Assembly: GCA_029582165.1 (NCBI GenBank)
Contig: CM055888.1
Location: forward strand, 14,717,001 to 14,781,000
Source: Portulaca oleracea
Taxonomy: Eukaryota > Streptophyta > Magnoliopsida > Caryophyllales > Portulacaceae
Direction of reading: 5' to 3'
DNA length: 64,000 bases
Position numbers and translations under genes: made by a program. Below the pieces are notes generated by a model. The model worked only from the letters and a program-made list of their open reading frames with translations. It had not been told where the DNA came from and searched no databases. This document shows, one piece after another, positions 1 to 10,873 of this stretch (position 1 is its first letter; every line of letters starts with the position of its first letter).

Positions 1-158
1 ATGTCAATATTATCAAAATTATCCGTGACTGCATTCCCTAATATTCATGACCACACTTCATTATATAAATATGATATGTGTATTTGTATACAAACAGTTA
101 ATTTTTGTCGACCTTGAAAAAGTATAAGTTCCTTAATATCCATAACCACTAATGGCCA

Positions 159-1559
159 CAGGGGTGGAGCTAGGAATTTTTTTATAGTGGGGCCAAGTTT
201 AAAATTTACATCATATAAAATAAATACTAAAAATTTATATAGTCATGTATTCTAATAAATTGCCAATGAGCTAGTAGCTCACTTGGCATGAATGTGACCT
301 TCCATCTTGGAGGTCATGGGATCGATTTCCTAGTGGGCTTATTTGCAAAGAGAAAACATGGAAAACAATAAACAGCCTTTGTTTCAGGGGAATATTCTAG
401 TCAAGTATATTTTTCAAACCAATGATAATTAAATCGACGAGGATGACTTTCTGAACCAGTAGCTTCATACTCATCTTGATAAGGCTGAAAAGGTCCATAC
501 TTCATATATGTCATTCGTTTTTCATCCACTTCAGGTTCAATTCTAGGAGACTTACGGGAAGGTTGTGGTTGTTTGTTATCCAAATTAGGTTTATCTTCAT
601 TTAAATTTGCATCCACCTCATCAGTTTGTGTATTATCTTCAAGAACAACATTCTTCGTTTTTTTTTCTTAAAAAAGGAATCAAATGTTCTTTTTGACATG
701 ATCTTATAGTCCTATACAATTATAAAATACAGATTATATTAACTATTCAAATTATGATCAATTTAAACATTCAAAAATTAAATAGATAAAATACCCATTC
801 AATAATTATATTTTTAGTAGACACAAAAATTAATAACTTAAATAAAGTTCACAAATTCAATAAACATACTATTATTCCTCAATTGATCTCTACAAAAACT
901 TATTCAATAATTTAAGTGAACAATGTAAATATATTTAACAAATTAAGCATCTAATTAGTGAACACAAATACACAATAGTCCTTTTATATTTTAACTAAAA
1001 CAATTTAGCAATATTACATATAAAACAATGAATAAGTACAACTACAATATATAGAGAAAAGTAATCCAAATAAACAATTCAATATCTTTAAATATCTAAT
1101 TAATGGTATTACATATAACACAAATACACAACAGTAATAAACAAATAAACAATTGCAATTGCACTGAAATTCAATAAAGTAATAAACAAATAAACAAATA
1201 AACAAATAAAGTAATAAACAAATAAGTACATACCTTTACAATTGCACTGAGATTCACTGTGAATGAGACAATGAGTGATGTCGACTTGCTGTCGTGATAG
1301 CCTGAGCCCTGATGGTGATGTAGTGATGGGTCTTTGTCAAGACTTTGAATTCTCACTTTACACTGCACTGTCGTCCTGTCTCTAAGTCTCCTCAACTTCA
1401 ATAATTCAATTGCAACTGATTTTTTTAATGGAAGGAGAGAAGGTATAACCTAGTAATTAGGTACTAAATTTAATGGGCCCAAAACAGACAAAACTGATAT
1501 GTTTTTTTTTAATTCATGGGGGGCCCCTGGCCCACACTAACCCCCTACCTACGCCCCTG
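159..1559 (-). mobile_element. hAT DNA transposon, internally deleted (non-autonomous)
   Basis: The element is bounded by imperfect terminal inverted repeats of about 16 bp. The left end begins CAGGGGTGGAGCTAGG and the right end, read in reverse, begins CAGGGGCGTAGGTAGG. A perfect 8-bp direct repeat, AATGGCCA, flanks it at 151-158 and 1560-1567. CAGGGG ends with an 8-bp target duplication are the hallmark of hAT elements. Inside, on the minus strand, only the N-terminal part of a TTF/ZMYM1-type transposase remains (314-699); the rest is AT-rich non-coding DNA. At 1.4 kb it is far shorter than an autonomous hAT element, so it is a deletion derivative that would need a transposase from elsewhere. 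Confidence 0.85.
314..699 (-). pseudogene. hAT (TTF-type zinc finger / ZMYM1-like) transposase, N-terminal remnant
   Basis: On the minus strand an N-terminus of the MSKR..DSFFKK type starts at 699. It is followed by a polar stretch, then RRFNYHWFEKYT and LEYSPETKAVYCFPCFLF, which matches the start of a TTF zinc finger with its C-x2-C pair. It is broken. The A-run near 660 shifts the frame by one base between the N-terminal peptide and the rest. A TGA stop at 401-403 sits where a Trp is expected in this family, and another TGA lies at 314-316. The DUF4371 and hAT C-terminal dimerisation regions are absent. Family assignment is from motif recognition; no alignment was run. Confidence 0.7.
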
Positions 1560-1567
1560 AATGGCCA

Positions 1568-2124
1568 TGACTATACCCATGATGAAACTGTACATTGAAC
1601 GTGACCACAATATGTTCAGAGTGTGGACAAATTTAGTATGTTGGGTATATCTATTGAATATGACTACAGTTTGTTCAGAGTGTCGACAAATTTATATAGC
1701 GTGTGGACAAATTTATGCAGTGTGTTAGTTTTTTTTTTCTCTTTAGTTTTTTTTAAAAATAGAAATGGAGTTAAATTTTGATAACTCAATCCCTACAATT
1801 TAGGGAAGTATATATCTCTCTCCAATTTCATGTATGATTCTCGCTAATTATATCTAATTAAGTGATTTTATTTTTATTTTTTTCGAAAACCACTAGCTAA
1901 TTTATGGAGAAAGAAGATGATTTTATTATCAACCATCGGATCTAATTTGTACACCCTATATTGTTTTTTCCTACCTTCCTACCATATCTTTCTTCCTACT
2001 GGATCTATTATATATGAAAATCTTAAAAAGTCATTCCATGAAAATGCCAAATAGGTTGTACAACAACAACCAGTATATATGGGATGCTAAGTATATCTAT
2101 ACAATTTGCAAATTTCTTGTTTAG
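1568..2124. other. AT-rich spacer without a recognisable gene
   Basis: I see no coding signal on either strand. A short phrase, GTTCAGAGTGTSGACAAATTTA, occurs twice near 1614 and 1671, and GTGTGGACAAATTTA occurs again near 1700, so a decayed short repeat is likely. T-rich runs lie near 1730-1760 and 1870. Confidence 0.6.
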
Positions 2125-2331
2125 TCTAGTAACAAAAAGAGCTCAGTTTCGGAGGGTGATCTTGATGACGTGGGTACACTGGGTAGCATCTATGTTAACC
2201 TTGTTAAAGACACGAAGGTTTCGACCTCTCCAAATGTTTTATGTCATACTAGCCACCGCCGCCATGGAGATTTGTTTCCGGACTTTGTCGACCTTCCAGC
2301 TCATTTTACCCAACTGTCGAGGTTTGTATAA
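2125..2331 (+). pseudogene. Open coding-like fragment of unknown origin
   Basis: The frame is open for 68 codons between a TAG at 2122 and a TAA at 2329 but has no ATG near its start. It reads like real protein, with a balanced mix of residues (SEGDLDDVGTLGS, then HGDLFPDFVDLPAHF). I do not recognise the family. It could be a captured host exon or part of the virus-like DNA that follows. The ATG-initiated frame at 2084-2431 overlaps it in another register and looks less protein-like. Confidence 0.3.
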
Positions 2332-2375
2332 AATCACAAATTCAAGGTATAAAACTCGATTGAATATCTCCAACT

Positions 2376-2866
2376 ATGAATCCAGATCGTATCGCAAAAC
2401 ATATAGAAGATATCGGACTAGATGCCAATGAACATTTCGAGATTGTAGGGGAAAGAATCCATTATGTAGAAGCACAAGTTCAAGGTATAAACTCGATATG
2501 GCATAGTTAAGAACTGCTATTTCAAAAATCTTCAAGGTTGCCAAAAAATTAAAAAGAGAAGGAACCTCTTCTCAAGCTCTGAATGTCAAGGAAGAAGGAT
2601 CATCTTCTTCTCAAAAACCAAATATCAAAGAAGAATCCCAATATGTTATCAAACAAGACATTACCAATGGAAAAATATCAAACTCCTCTCTATTTGCAAA
2701 AGAGAAAGAGATACTACAACTTCAAGCTAGAATTCTAGCTCAAAGACCTGTTACTCAAACAACAGGAAAAAGAATTTTTCAAAGAATATCCTCAATAGAT
2801 ATCAATGACCCATTTTATACGAAATATAGAAAAATCAATGAGATTGTCTATACGAGAATCTCATAA
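2376..2866 (+). pseudogene. Virus-like (possibly caulimovirid) coding remnant, frameshifted
   Basis: Two overlapping frames look like one interrupted protein. The first starts at an ATG at 2376 and ends at TAA 2508-2510 (44 codons). The second is open from 2507 to TAA 2864-2866 (119 codons, no ATG) and is lysine/glutamate/serine-rich, with a possible coiled-coil stretch near KEKEILQLQARIL. A single-base shift near 2507 would separate them. The layout, a polar N-terminal protein upstream of the frame at 3148 and promoter-like sequence beyond, suggests an endogenous pararetrovirus-type fragment. No reverse transcriptase or coat motif is visible nearby to settle this. This part lies outside the tandemly duplicated unit. 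Confidence 0.35.
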
Positions 2867-3147
2867 TTTTCCAACATCTTTTATACCACTTGAAAATCCA
2901 ATTTCCCTAGAATAATAGCCACAAAAGCCGACCCAGATCTCATATATCGATTCTATAAATTTGGATACCTTATCTTTTTTATCTATACGAAAATTTAACC
3001 CAATTATCCAAATTCCCTCCCATTATCACAGAAACATTAATGGACTTCAGGTCCATGACCATGAGAGATATATATATATATGTAAAATTTTCAGTAACTC
3101 CTCTAGAAAGAAATTAGACAACCAAAGAATTCTTCCCAATCATATCC

Positions 3148-3462
3148 ATGATTGAAGTAGGAAATGTAGCATATGGATATCAGGTTGAAAGAACTTTATC
3201 AAGATCTTTCAGACCATTCAAGTTCAATATATTCGGGGTACAATATATAAGGATTAATGGAGCAATTACAGTTAGGAACCTTAATGGAAAAAACTATGGA
3301 GATGGATTCAAATTAATCTACAACACTAAACAGAAAAACATGATTATTGTTACGAAAAGAGGAGCCAGGTCATCCCATTTTGACGAGATGATATTTGATT
3401 TCTACCAAAAACTGGAGCTTGGAATATTGAAAAGTAGCGATGTTGTTCAGAGAAATATGTAG
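3148..3462 (+). pseudogene. Virus-like coding fragment, copy A
   Basis: A 104-codon frame from ATG 3148 to a stop at 3460. It contains phrases such as RPFKFNIFGVQYIRINGAI and FDEMIFDFYQKLEL. It reads like a genuine protein segment with alternating hydrophobic strands, and in style resembles movement-protein or capsid-adjacent regions of plant pararetroviruses, but I cannot assign it firmly. The frame upstream is broken by stops, so it is a fragment. The second copy at 12471-12785 differs at only four residues, so both descend from one recent duplication. Function is unlikely. Confidence 0.35.
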
Positions 3463-6190
3463 ATTATTTCAGGAGAGAAGCAGACAAAAAATATACGTCA
3501 TGAAGAAACGAAGAATCAACATTAAACTATAGGAAAATGATGCAGATACTCGCACATGGAAGTAATATTTATACAAGCATAAATAACTCACCAGAAAATA
3601 ATGATAGCAATAAATAGTATGAAGATATTCCTAAGGTCTTAATACGTAAGCAATGATGTAAAAGATGTAAAAGCCAACGCACCTTACATACGAAGTGACG
3701 TTGGAAGTAGCATGTATTTGCCTATAATTATGTAAACTTGCATTGATAAGGGTAGATGCAATTTGAGCGAACTACAAGTTACTCAAATTTATTTCCTGCT
3801 TGGCATAGTAATATGTTCTACGTTCTTCCCTTTTGGGAAATTAGTAATAAATAAGTCTGTTTTTATAGATCTCAATATCTTTTTATCTTACAAATTTTGA
3901 GAGAAAGAGATCTAGGTTGTGAGGTTAGAAAACTGAAGTAAGACCAATAAAGCTTGAAGAGAAGGAGTGGCGACAAGCTGAACGATTTCCAGACTCTATA
4001 TTTCAGAAGGAGAAAAGTATAAATTTATTTTGAAACTTAAAAATTCAGTTTATTTTATTCTGTAAATATCAATGTTAATCTTGCTGAAAAATCACATTAA
4101 TTTAAATTGATTGATCGATGCTCAAATCTGTTCTCTAAGAAATAGTTTTAAACTTTTTTCTACGAAAAGTTGTCAGACCTTTGACATTGATGATATCATA
4201 GCCCATAGAGTAAACTAAAACAATAAAATGAACGTACAACATGATCAACAAATATATAAACGAACCTTAAATATGAGTTTAGAAGAATTTATAATAGAGA
4301 TCAATGTTGGAATATATGATGAAAGTAGACCAATGACATTAATAAAATACTTAGATCAGAATAAATAACAATGTTTGTTTTTTCCGACAAAAAATTTGTT
4401 CCTAACAGAAAAAATATTTAAAATATATAAGTCTTGCTCAAAAAATTAGTATGCAGACTACAACTAAAATAAATAAGAAAGGAGATATAATATCAGGGCA
4501 AACATTTAATCTACTAGAATTAAAATGCTATACTAATCAAGAAGCATGCATTTTTTTTTGAGGTCTTTCAATTTAACAACAAGAAATTATAGATTAAACA
4601 TGCTAAATTTGAAGAAATCAAGGTATTTGTATTTAGTAATCTTACCATCCAACATTCGCAGAGCTACACTTAATTTAATTAAGGATCAAATCACATTATT
4701 AGAAAAAAATATTTGAATTCTCAACTGGGTTTGGACTTAATAAAAATTTAAATAAATCACAAATAACATATTTAATAGACGAGAAATAAAAACTTTCACG
4801 AAAATATTGATTTAACAAAATAATAAGATAAATCAGTAACTTACCAAAATTCTACATAGTAAACTGAAAACGACGTTTTGCAGATAACAAATGTGAACAA
4901 TGTACATATTTATTGCAATAGTGAAGTGAAAGGTACGTGCATTGCAATGAAAATTGAGACGCAATTGGGCTCAACCCGAAACCACCTGAAATGACGAAAT
5001 GACCAAACTATTCAACCTAAAATCACATGAATTGTCACATCTAATTGTACATATATAGTAATACAGAATTCAATTTATGAACTCATTCAAGGGTCAACTA
5101 TGACTCTCATCAAATTTTTGTGTTTATTTTTGAAAGCTATTAACATTTTATAGACTCAATTACATGTTCTTAACATAATCAAGTTGGTGAAATCAGAAAA
5201 TACTCAAACAAAGGAAGGAGGGGAATCTACTTAGACGATGTTTTGGAGATTATGTTGAGCAACATAGTGAAGCTACGAAGAAATAGAATCTAAACCAGAA
5301 ATTGGAGTGCATAAATTCAAAATTAAATAGAGCAAAAGTAGATAAAAGATGGAGAAAGAAACAATAATAGCTCACCCACTTCGAATCTAGACACATTTAA
5401 CTCAAATAACACCTTTGGTCAACATATATGATTCAATTATGATAGACCCATATTGTTAACAGAAGTTTCTATGAGAAGTTGTTTAACAGGACAAAAAATT
5501 ATAATGCAACCAAAAGTTAATATGCATGGTTGATAGATTTTGTGAAACCTTCGACCACTTACTCAACAAGACTTGCAGAATTCAAACAAAATAACACATA
5601 TGACAAACTATAACATTCCAAAATGAAGAGCGTAGACATGCATAATCACTAAAGAAATTAACCCAACACCTACTAGATATCTTGACCAATTGTTTAGGTG
5701 TGCTAAGTACAAAAGGCATGGTATTCTACAAGTAATATGTGAAGTTGAAAGTGACAGCAATCCACATAGTGAAACCTCAAAACCCCAAAACCCAACAATC
5801 CGAACCAACTCAAATCTAAAAATTAAGTTAATTTAGGGCTCCAAAAAGAAAAAAAAATAGCATTAGGAGTTTAATGACATTTCATCAAACAGTTGATATG
5901 CATTTAGCAAAGAGCAACTACCACAACAACAAGAACAAGCAACAAAGACAATTTAGTGAAGCATATCATCGATCAACTGATGGACATCAAGACACATATT
6001 AAAAACTTTGATTATAACAAAACTAACCGAAAAATAACTTGAGTCATAAAAGCATGTAAATAGAAGAAACCTGATGCCTTAATCAATCTAAATTAACCTG
6101 CAAAATTAAAACTCATCCCGTCATATATTCCATGTAGATTGAGCAAAAGGTGGGAAAGGGATAAGAAGAAAAAGAACCAAACATCAATTG
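3463..6190. other. AT-rich non-coding body of duplicated unit, copy A, with promoter-like patch
   Basis: No supported gene on either strand. Near the left end is a set of promoter-like signals: a TGACG (as-1-like) core at 3696-3700, a TATAATTA at 3723-3730, and an AATAAA at 3846-3851. That order and spacing resembles the promoter and terminal-repeat region of plant pararetroviruses. From 4000 to 6190 the sequence is AT-rich with many stops in all frames. The minus-strand frame at 5608-5808 is shared with copy B but has no protein-like features. Confidence 0.45.
3696..3851 (+). promoter_or_regulatory. Possible pararetrovirus-type promoter and poly(A) signal, copy A
   Basis: TGACG at 3696-3700 is followed 22 bases later by TATAATTA (3723-3730) and about 115 bases further by AATAAA (3846-3851). 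In copy B the TATA motif is a perfect TATAAATA, so copy A carries the degraded version. Activity is inferred from motif spacing only. Confidence 0.3.
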
Positions 6191-6195
6191 ATTGG
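6191..6195. other. Target-site duplication (left) of the first copia element
   Basis: ATTGG immediately precedes the LTR start TGTTAGAG and is repeated at 11444-11448. In copy B the same site reads CAATTGATTGGGTTTAG without interruption (15514-15530), which confirms the 5-bp duplication and its boundaries. Confidence 0.93.
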
Positions 6196-6770
6196 TGTTA
6201 GAGAAAAGTGAGTAGCAAGGTAACAGCGGAAGCGAATAATAGAATCGAAAACGAGATGACGGATATTACGACAAAATTTAGGAACGAAAAATAAGCGATA
6301 AAAGCAAACACAAGAATTACGTAGGAAACCGAAGAACTCGGAGAAAAACCCACGGACGGCGACAGCCAGAAAATAATCCACTATGAGAAAGGAGGAGTAC
6401 AACCTGATCACTATCACAGGGTGTGATGCGATCCACAAAGGAGATTACAATAACAATCTCTCAACACTCAACTCACAATCTCTCAGGATACACTGGGGAA
6501 AATATTGGTGAGACCCCTTTCTCTCTCAATATTTTCTCTCTCTCTAGCTCTCTGTGTTTTTCGATGATGTTTTTGGTGGAGAAACATGCACCCTATTTAT
6601 AGGGAGAACTCCCTATAACCTAACTTGACTCCCACTCCAAATAGATTTAGAATCTAATACAATTAGGAAACCCAACACAATAAGGAAACCTAAATAATAT
6701 CCTAATACAATTAGGAAACAAATAATTGTGAGATCAAGAGATTTGGTGATTTTAGGACACTTTCCTAACA
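6196..6770 (-). repeat. 3' LTR of the first copia element (575 bp)
   Basis: Starts TGTTAGAGAAAAGTG and ends TTTCCTAACA. It matches 10874-11443 over its full length with small differences, such as an extra TCTGT in the CT-rich stretch near 6560 and one extra T near 6572. Confidence 0.95.
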
Positions 6771-6772
6771 AA

Positions 6773-6783
6773 CTCCACCTTGG
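6773..6783 (-). other. Polypurine tract of the first copia element
   Basis: Directly inside the 3' LTR the minus strand reads AAGGTGGAGTT, the expected position and composition for the plus-strand primer of reverse transcription. Confidence 0.55.
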
Positions 6784-6871
6784 ACTAAAATCAACGAATC
6801 ATCGGTCCAGATAAACATCTTGACTGTCGCCATCAACACGCCCCTCCGCATGGCGTGGCCCCGCAGGGCAC

Positions 6872-7423
6872 TCACATGCTTAGAACACCAACTAAGTCCA
6901 AACAATGTTCGAACTTAGCTATAGATAGAGGCTTGGTTAACATGTCTGCAGGATTATCAGAAGTATGAACCTTCTTCACCACGATCTCTCCTGCAGCAAC
7001 TATATCTCTGATGAAGTGATACCTGACGCTTATATGCTTGGTCTTCGAATGATAAGTGTCATTCTTTGTCAGATGTATAGCACTCTGACTATCTGAATAA
7101 ACCACAGTCTCGCCCTGTGGTACTCCAAGCTCCATGACCAATCCCCTCAACCAGATGGCCTCCTTCACTCCTTCCGTTACAACAATATATGCAGCCTCTG
7201 TAGTAGACAAGGCTGCTATAGATTGAAGTGAAGCTTTCCAAGATATTGCTCCTCCACACATGACGAACACATACCTTGAAATTGAGCGTCTCCTATCCAG
7301 ATCTCCACCATAATCAGCATCAACATAACTCGCAACATCGACGTTGCGACTACCTCTATCATACAGATGCCCTTCTCCAAAGTACCCTTCACATAGCGAA
7401 GGATCCACTTCACTCCTTCCCAA
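6872..7423 (-). pseudogene. Copia RNase H domain (end of pol)
   Basis: An open minus-strand frame of about 183 codons holding the copia RNase H module. The first acidic residue lies in [15 protein letters not shown], the second in STTEAAY, and the third in [13 protein letters not shown], followed by [13 protein letters not shown] and the conserved end [10 protein letters not shown]. It removes the RNA template strand after reverse transcription. The stretch from 7424 to 7800 upstream is split among frames, so no complete polyprotein is made. Identification is secure; activity is doubtful because the domain is cut off from the rest of pol. Confidence 0.85.
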
Positions 7424-7799
7424 TGCTCCTTCCTGGATTCTGCATATATCTACTCACCACACTAATCTGCGTGGACAGTCAGTCTAGTACACACCATAGC
7501 ATACATCAAACTACCAATTGCACTAGCATAGGAATATTAGACATCCTCCTTACCTCCAAATCGATTTAGGAGTTCTCACGAGACAACTTGAAGTGTGCAG
7601 GAGTTGAAGCGCTTCTGATTTCTCATGTTGAATCATCCAACACCTTCTCGGATATTTCTTCCGAGACAGAACAACTTCCTCGCCTTTCTATCCCTTTGGA
7701 TCTCCATACCCAAAATCTTCTTCGTCGCTCGAGGTCTTTCATCTCAAACTCTGGTTGAGTTGAGATTTCACTTCTTTATTAGTGACATGTCCCGAGGCA

Positions 7800-8512
7800 A
7801 TCAACATATCATCCACATACAATAATAAATAAATGAAAGACCTTTCTTCAAATTGCTGTAGTACACACAATTATCATAGTGACTTCTAGTGTACCCGCCT
7901 ACCATAAAGGTATCAAACCTTTTGTACCACCGACTGGTGCTGCTTTAAGTCCATACAAGGACTTCCTTAATCTGCATAATTCTGTTATCAGAACGATGAA
8001 ACCCTCTGCCTCATATATATTTCCTCCTCCAACTCGCCATGGAGGAAAGCTGTCTTGACATCAAGTTGCTCCAACTCCAAATCAAATAGAGCAACAAAGG
8101 CAAGCAAGGTGCGGATCGACGTATGCCTCACGACTGGCGAGAATACTTCGTTGTAGTCGATTCCTTCTTTCTGGTTGCAACCCCTTACCACTAATCTGGC
8201 CTTCCACCTTGCACTTTCTACACCAGGGATACCTTCCTTTCTCTTGTACACCCACTTCGCAGTAAGAGCTCGTCGCCCTTTAGGCAACTCACATAGCTCC
8301 CATGTATGATTTTTCTGCAGACTCTCCATCTCCTCTTGCATAGCTCCTATCCAATTTGAGGCATTCGGACAAGAGATGGCCTCCTGATAGGTAGAAGGTT
8401 CAGCACCTTCAGGAGTCTCCTCTGCAACACTCAGCGCATAAGCAATCATAGCATCATATTCTTCAGTATATCGCATCGGTCTCCGATCTCCCTCTGGGAC
8501 GATCTCTAGCAA
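7800..8512 (-). pseudogene. Copia reverse transcriptase domain
   Basis: The minus-strand frame 7988-8512 contains the copia reverse transcriptase N-terminal half: [42 protein letters not shown], and [19 protein letters not shown] shift follows near 7990. The catalytic YVDD box is intact in another register at 7808-7819 and is followed by MLIAS. The domain is therefore recognisable end to end but not translatable as one protein. Confidence 0.85.
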
Positions 8513-8949
8513 TGCATGGTTGTTCCTCCACCGAGGAACATTCGTCTCAATCTCGTGCTCATCAACTGAGTTGGTTCAGAGCATCGATGAGTTTGCTCCT
8601 GATTGCAGGTTCCAGCAGCTCCACCTTGAGCCTGCTCCACCTCGAACACCATTCTTCCTGCATCCTTCTCCTGATTTCCTGCATCATCAGAAGTACCAGT
8701 AGATTCCATTCCAGATAACATAGCAGTTTCATTAAAGGTTACATCTCTAGAATAACTTTCATCAAATCAGACACCACATTCTATATCCCTTAGACTCGGA
8801 CTGTAACTTAGAAACATGCATTTAATTACGGGAGACTTCCCATCATTCACATGGACATATACAGACATCCAAAAATTCTCAAATTAGAATAATTAATGGA
8901 TTACTGTCATACTTCCTCTGGAATCGGTATTCGATAGGCGTGAGGTGAT

Positions 8950-10150
8950 CTGTTCACAGTAGTGGCGAGATATCACCTGCGCGACGATTTGTTCTTCCAA
9001 AGCCACGCATTCGAGAGCATGCGGCGGGCTTTCTGCAAGAGTGTCTGTTGATTCTCTCGGCTACCCGTTTCTTGAGGCTTACCCACCAAGGTTCGATGCC
9101 TCGCAATCCCACGCTCCTCGCGACCAAGAATTGAATCAACAAACTCCAACCCATTGTCACCCCGAGTTTCTTGATTTTCTGCCTGTCTGGTTCTCCACCA
9201 AAGCTTTGAACTTCTTGAAAAATGAGAATGCCTCATTCTTGTGCCGCAGGAAATAAACCCAAGTCTTCCTCGAGAAGTCATCCACGAATGTCAACATGTA
9301 GCACTTGCCACGGTGATGGCACTCTAGCAGACCCCACAAATCAATGAATATAATCAAGGATCCTCTGTTTGTATGTTTAGCCCTTGAAAAGCTAACCTCT
9401 CTCTGTTTCCGTAGACACAGTGATCGCAAAACTCCAACTTGCCGATCTTTGCGCCTTCAAGGTATCCCTTCTTGCTCAACATTGACATTCTCTTCTCGCC
9501 CATGTGGCCTAGTCTCATGTGCCACAGTTTTGTGCTGTCGGACTCATCAAGATTTAGGACTGCCGCTGCAGATCCTGTCACTGTAGACCCCTGCAGGATG
9601 TATAGACTGCCCTTCCTGATTCCCTTCATAAGAACCATGGAACCCCTGCACACTTTCAAAACACCATCTTCTCCTTTGTACCTGCAGCCATTAGCTTCAA
9701 GAGTACCCAAAGAAATTAAATTTCGAGTCATGTTAGGGATATGACGAACCTCCTTGAGAGTTCTAACGATGCCATCATGAGTCTTGATTTTGATGCTACC
9801 GATTCCTGCAACCTTGCAGTCGTGGTCGTTACCATGACTACGACCTCGGTGTCAACACTCATAAGACTCGAACCACCCTTATGAGGACACATATGATAGG
9901 TGCACTGTGTCAAGAACCCACTCATCTCTAGCTATCCTACTCGATGTGGTAGCCAAGGCATCATCCGTAACTACAAACCCATCACCATCCGACTCGGACT
10001 CTACGCGGTGAGGTACCGGGTTTGGTGTGATTATCCTTACCCTCCCGCTTACGGTCTCTGTTTTTCCTAACAGTCTCTCTATATGCCCCATCTTACTACA
10101 TGAGTTACACTTCTTATTCTTGCGAGGATTCCTAGACTTTGAACGGTGTT
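8950..10150 (-). pseudogene. Copia zinc knuckle, protease and integrase region, frameshifted
   Basis: Read along the minus strand, a CCHC knuckle near 10060-10110 keeps its first two Cys and the His, but its last Cys position reads Leu because of a local shift. The protease active-site Asp-Thr follows in WVLDT near 9905, and the frame breaks exactly there. The GAG-pre-integrase H-H-C-C motif is intact in 9354-9731 (LWHMRLGHM ... FCDHCVYGN). The first integrase acidic residue lies in DLWG near 9330, with TFVDDFSRKTWVYF after it, and the second in RGDNGLEF near 9150. The DDE glutamate region is scrambled. Integration by this copy's own protein is not possible. Confidence 0.8.
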
Positions 10151-10175
10151 TAGACCTCCTCTAGACTGCTTTCCC

Positions 10176-10850
10176 TTACGTTCGATTTCTACCCCTTACA
10201 ACCATAGCATCACCACCCTGGTCATCACCATCGGTATCAAGTTTCTCCTTAGACAGTAAACTAGCCTTTACTTCACTAAGGTTAAGGTCTTCACGATTCC
10301 CATACAACATGATTTCCTTAAATTGTTTATGTGATGCAGGTAGGGACAGAATTAAATGAAAAGCCTTATCCTCATCAGTGTGTTTTATATCCATTGATTC
10401 CAATTCAGTAATAATAGAATCAAATTCACTAAGATGTGCCTGAATAGAAGTACCTTGGGGCATCTTCAACCTGTAGAATTTCTCCTTCATTCGGTACTTG
10501 TTTGCACGACTCTTCGACATGTACAGCTCTTCCAGTTTGGTCCAGAGCACCCGAGGTTTCTCGATATGCATCACCTCTCTCTGAATGTGCTCCGCCAAGT
10601 ACAGTTGAATCCCTGCCAGAGTCTTATCTTCAAGCTTCTTCCACTCCCTTGGAGTCAGATTCCCCTTGATATCCTTCTGGAGTTTTTGGAATTCATCATC
10701 GCTCATTGTCGCATCAGTCTTCGTGTCGGGATACTCAATCACATCCCATAACCCGTGCTGAATCAGGACCGCCTTCATCTGCAGTCTCCACATAGTAAAA
10801 CTCCATGTTCCATCAAATTTTGGAATATCACACTTCATGATTGAAGCCAT
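10176..10850 (-). CDS. Copia Gag (UBN2-type), open frame
   Basis: An intact 224-codon frame from the ATG at 10850. That ATG lies ten bases inside the primer-binding site, as usual for the gag start of this clade; a GTG six bases upstream is in frame but unlikely to be used. The protein has the plant copia Gag core: a DIPKFDG..SFTMWRLQMKA N-terminus, LWTKLEELY, and a C-terminal half with LSEFDSIITELESMD and AFHLILSLPASHKQFKE. It would form the cytoplasmic virus-like particle. The frame stops before the zinc knuckle, consistent with an early frameshift. It is the only near-complete protein of the element. Confidence 0.85.
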   Translation of the reverse strand: MASIMKCDIPKFDGTWSFTMWRLQMKAVLIQHGLWDVIEYPDTKTDATMSDDEFQKLQKDIKGNLTPREWKKLEDKTLAGIQLYLAEHIQREVMHIEKPRVLWTKLEELYMSKSRANKYRMKEKFYRLKMPQGTSIQAHLSEFDSIITELESMDIKHTDEDKAFHLILSLPASHKQFKEIMLYGNREDLNLSEVKASLLSKEKLDTDGDDQGGDAMVVRGRNRT

Positions 10851-10859
10851 CTCCACCTT

Positions 10860-10871
10860 GCTCTGATACCA
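10860..10871 (-). other. Primer-binding site (initiator tRNA-Met)
   Basis: The minus strand reads TGGTATCAGAGC two bases inside the 5' LTR, the standard plant copia match to the 3' end of initiator tRNA-Met. It is perfect over 12 bases. Confidence 0.92.
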
Positions 10872-10873
10872 CT

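Noticed and set aside
5608..5808. Minus-strand 66-codon frame present in both duplicated copies (also 14936-15136)
   Set aside because: Shared only because the whole 4-kb unit is duplicated. The peptide has no family features, and substitutions between copies show no coding bias by eye.
7276..10751. Several plus-strand frames inside the first copia element
   Set aside because: All are antisense to gag, integrase, reverse transcriptase or RNase H coding.
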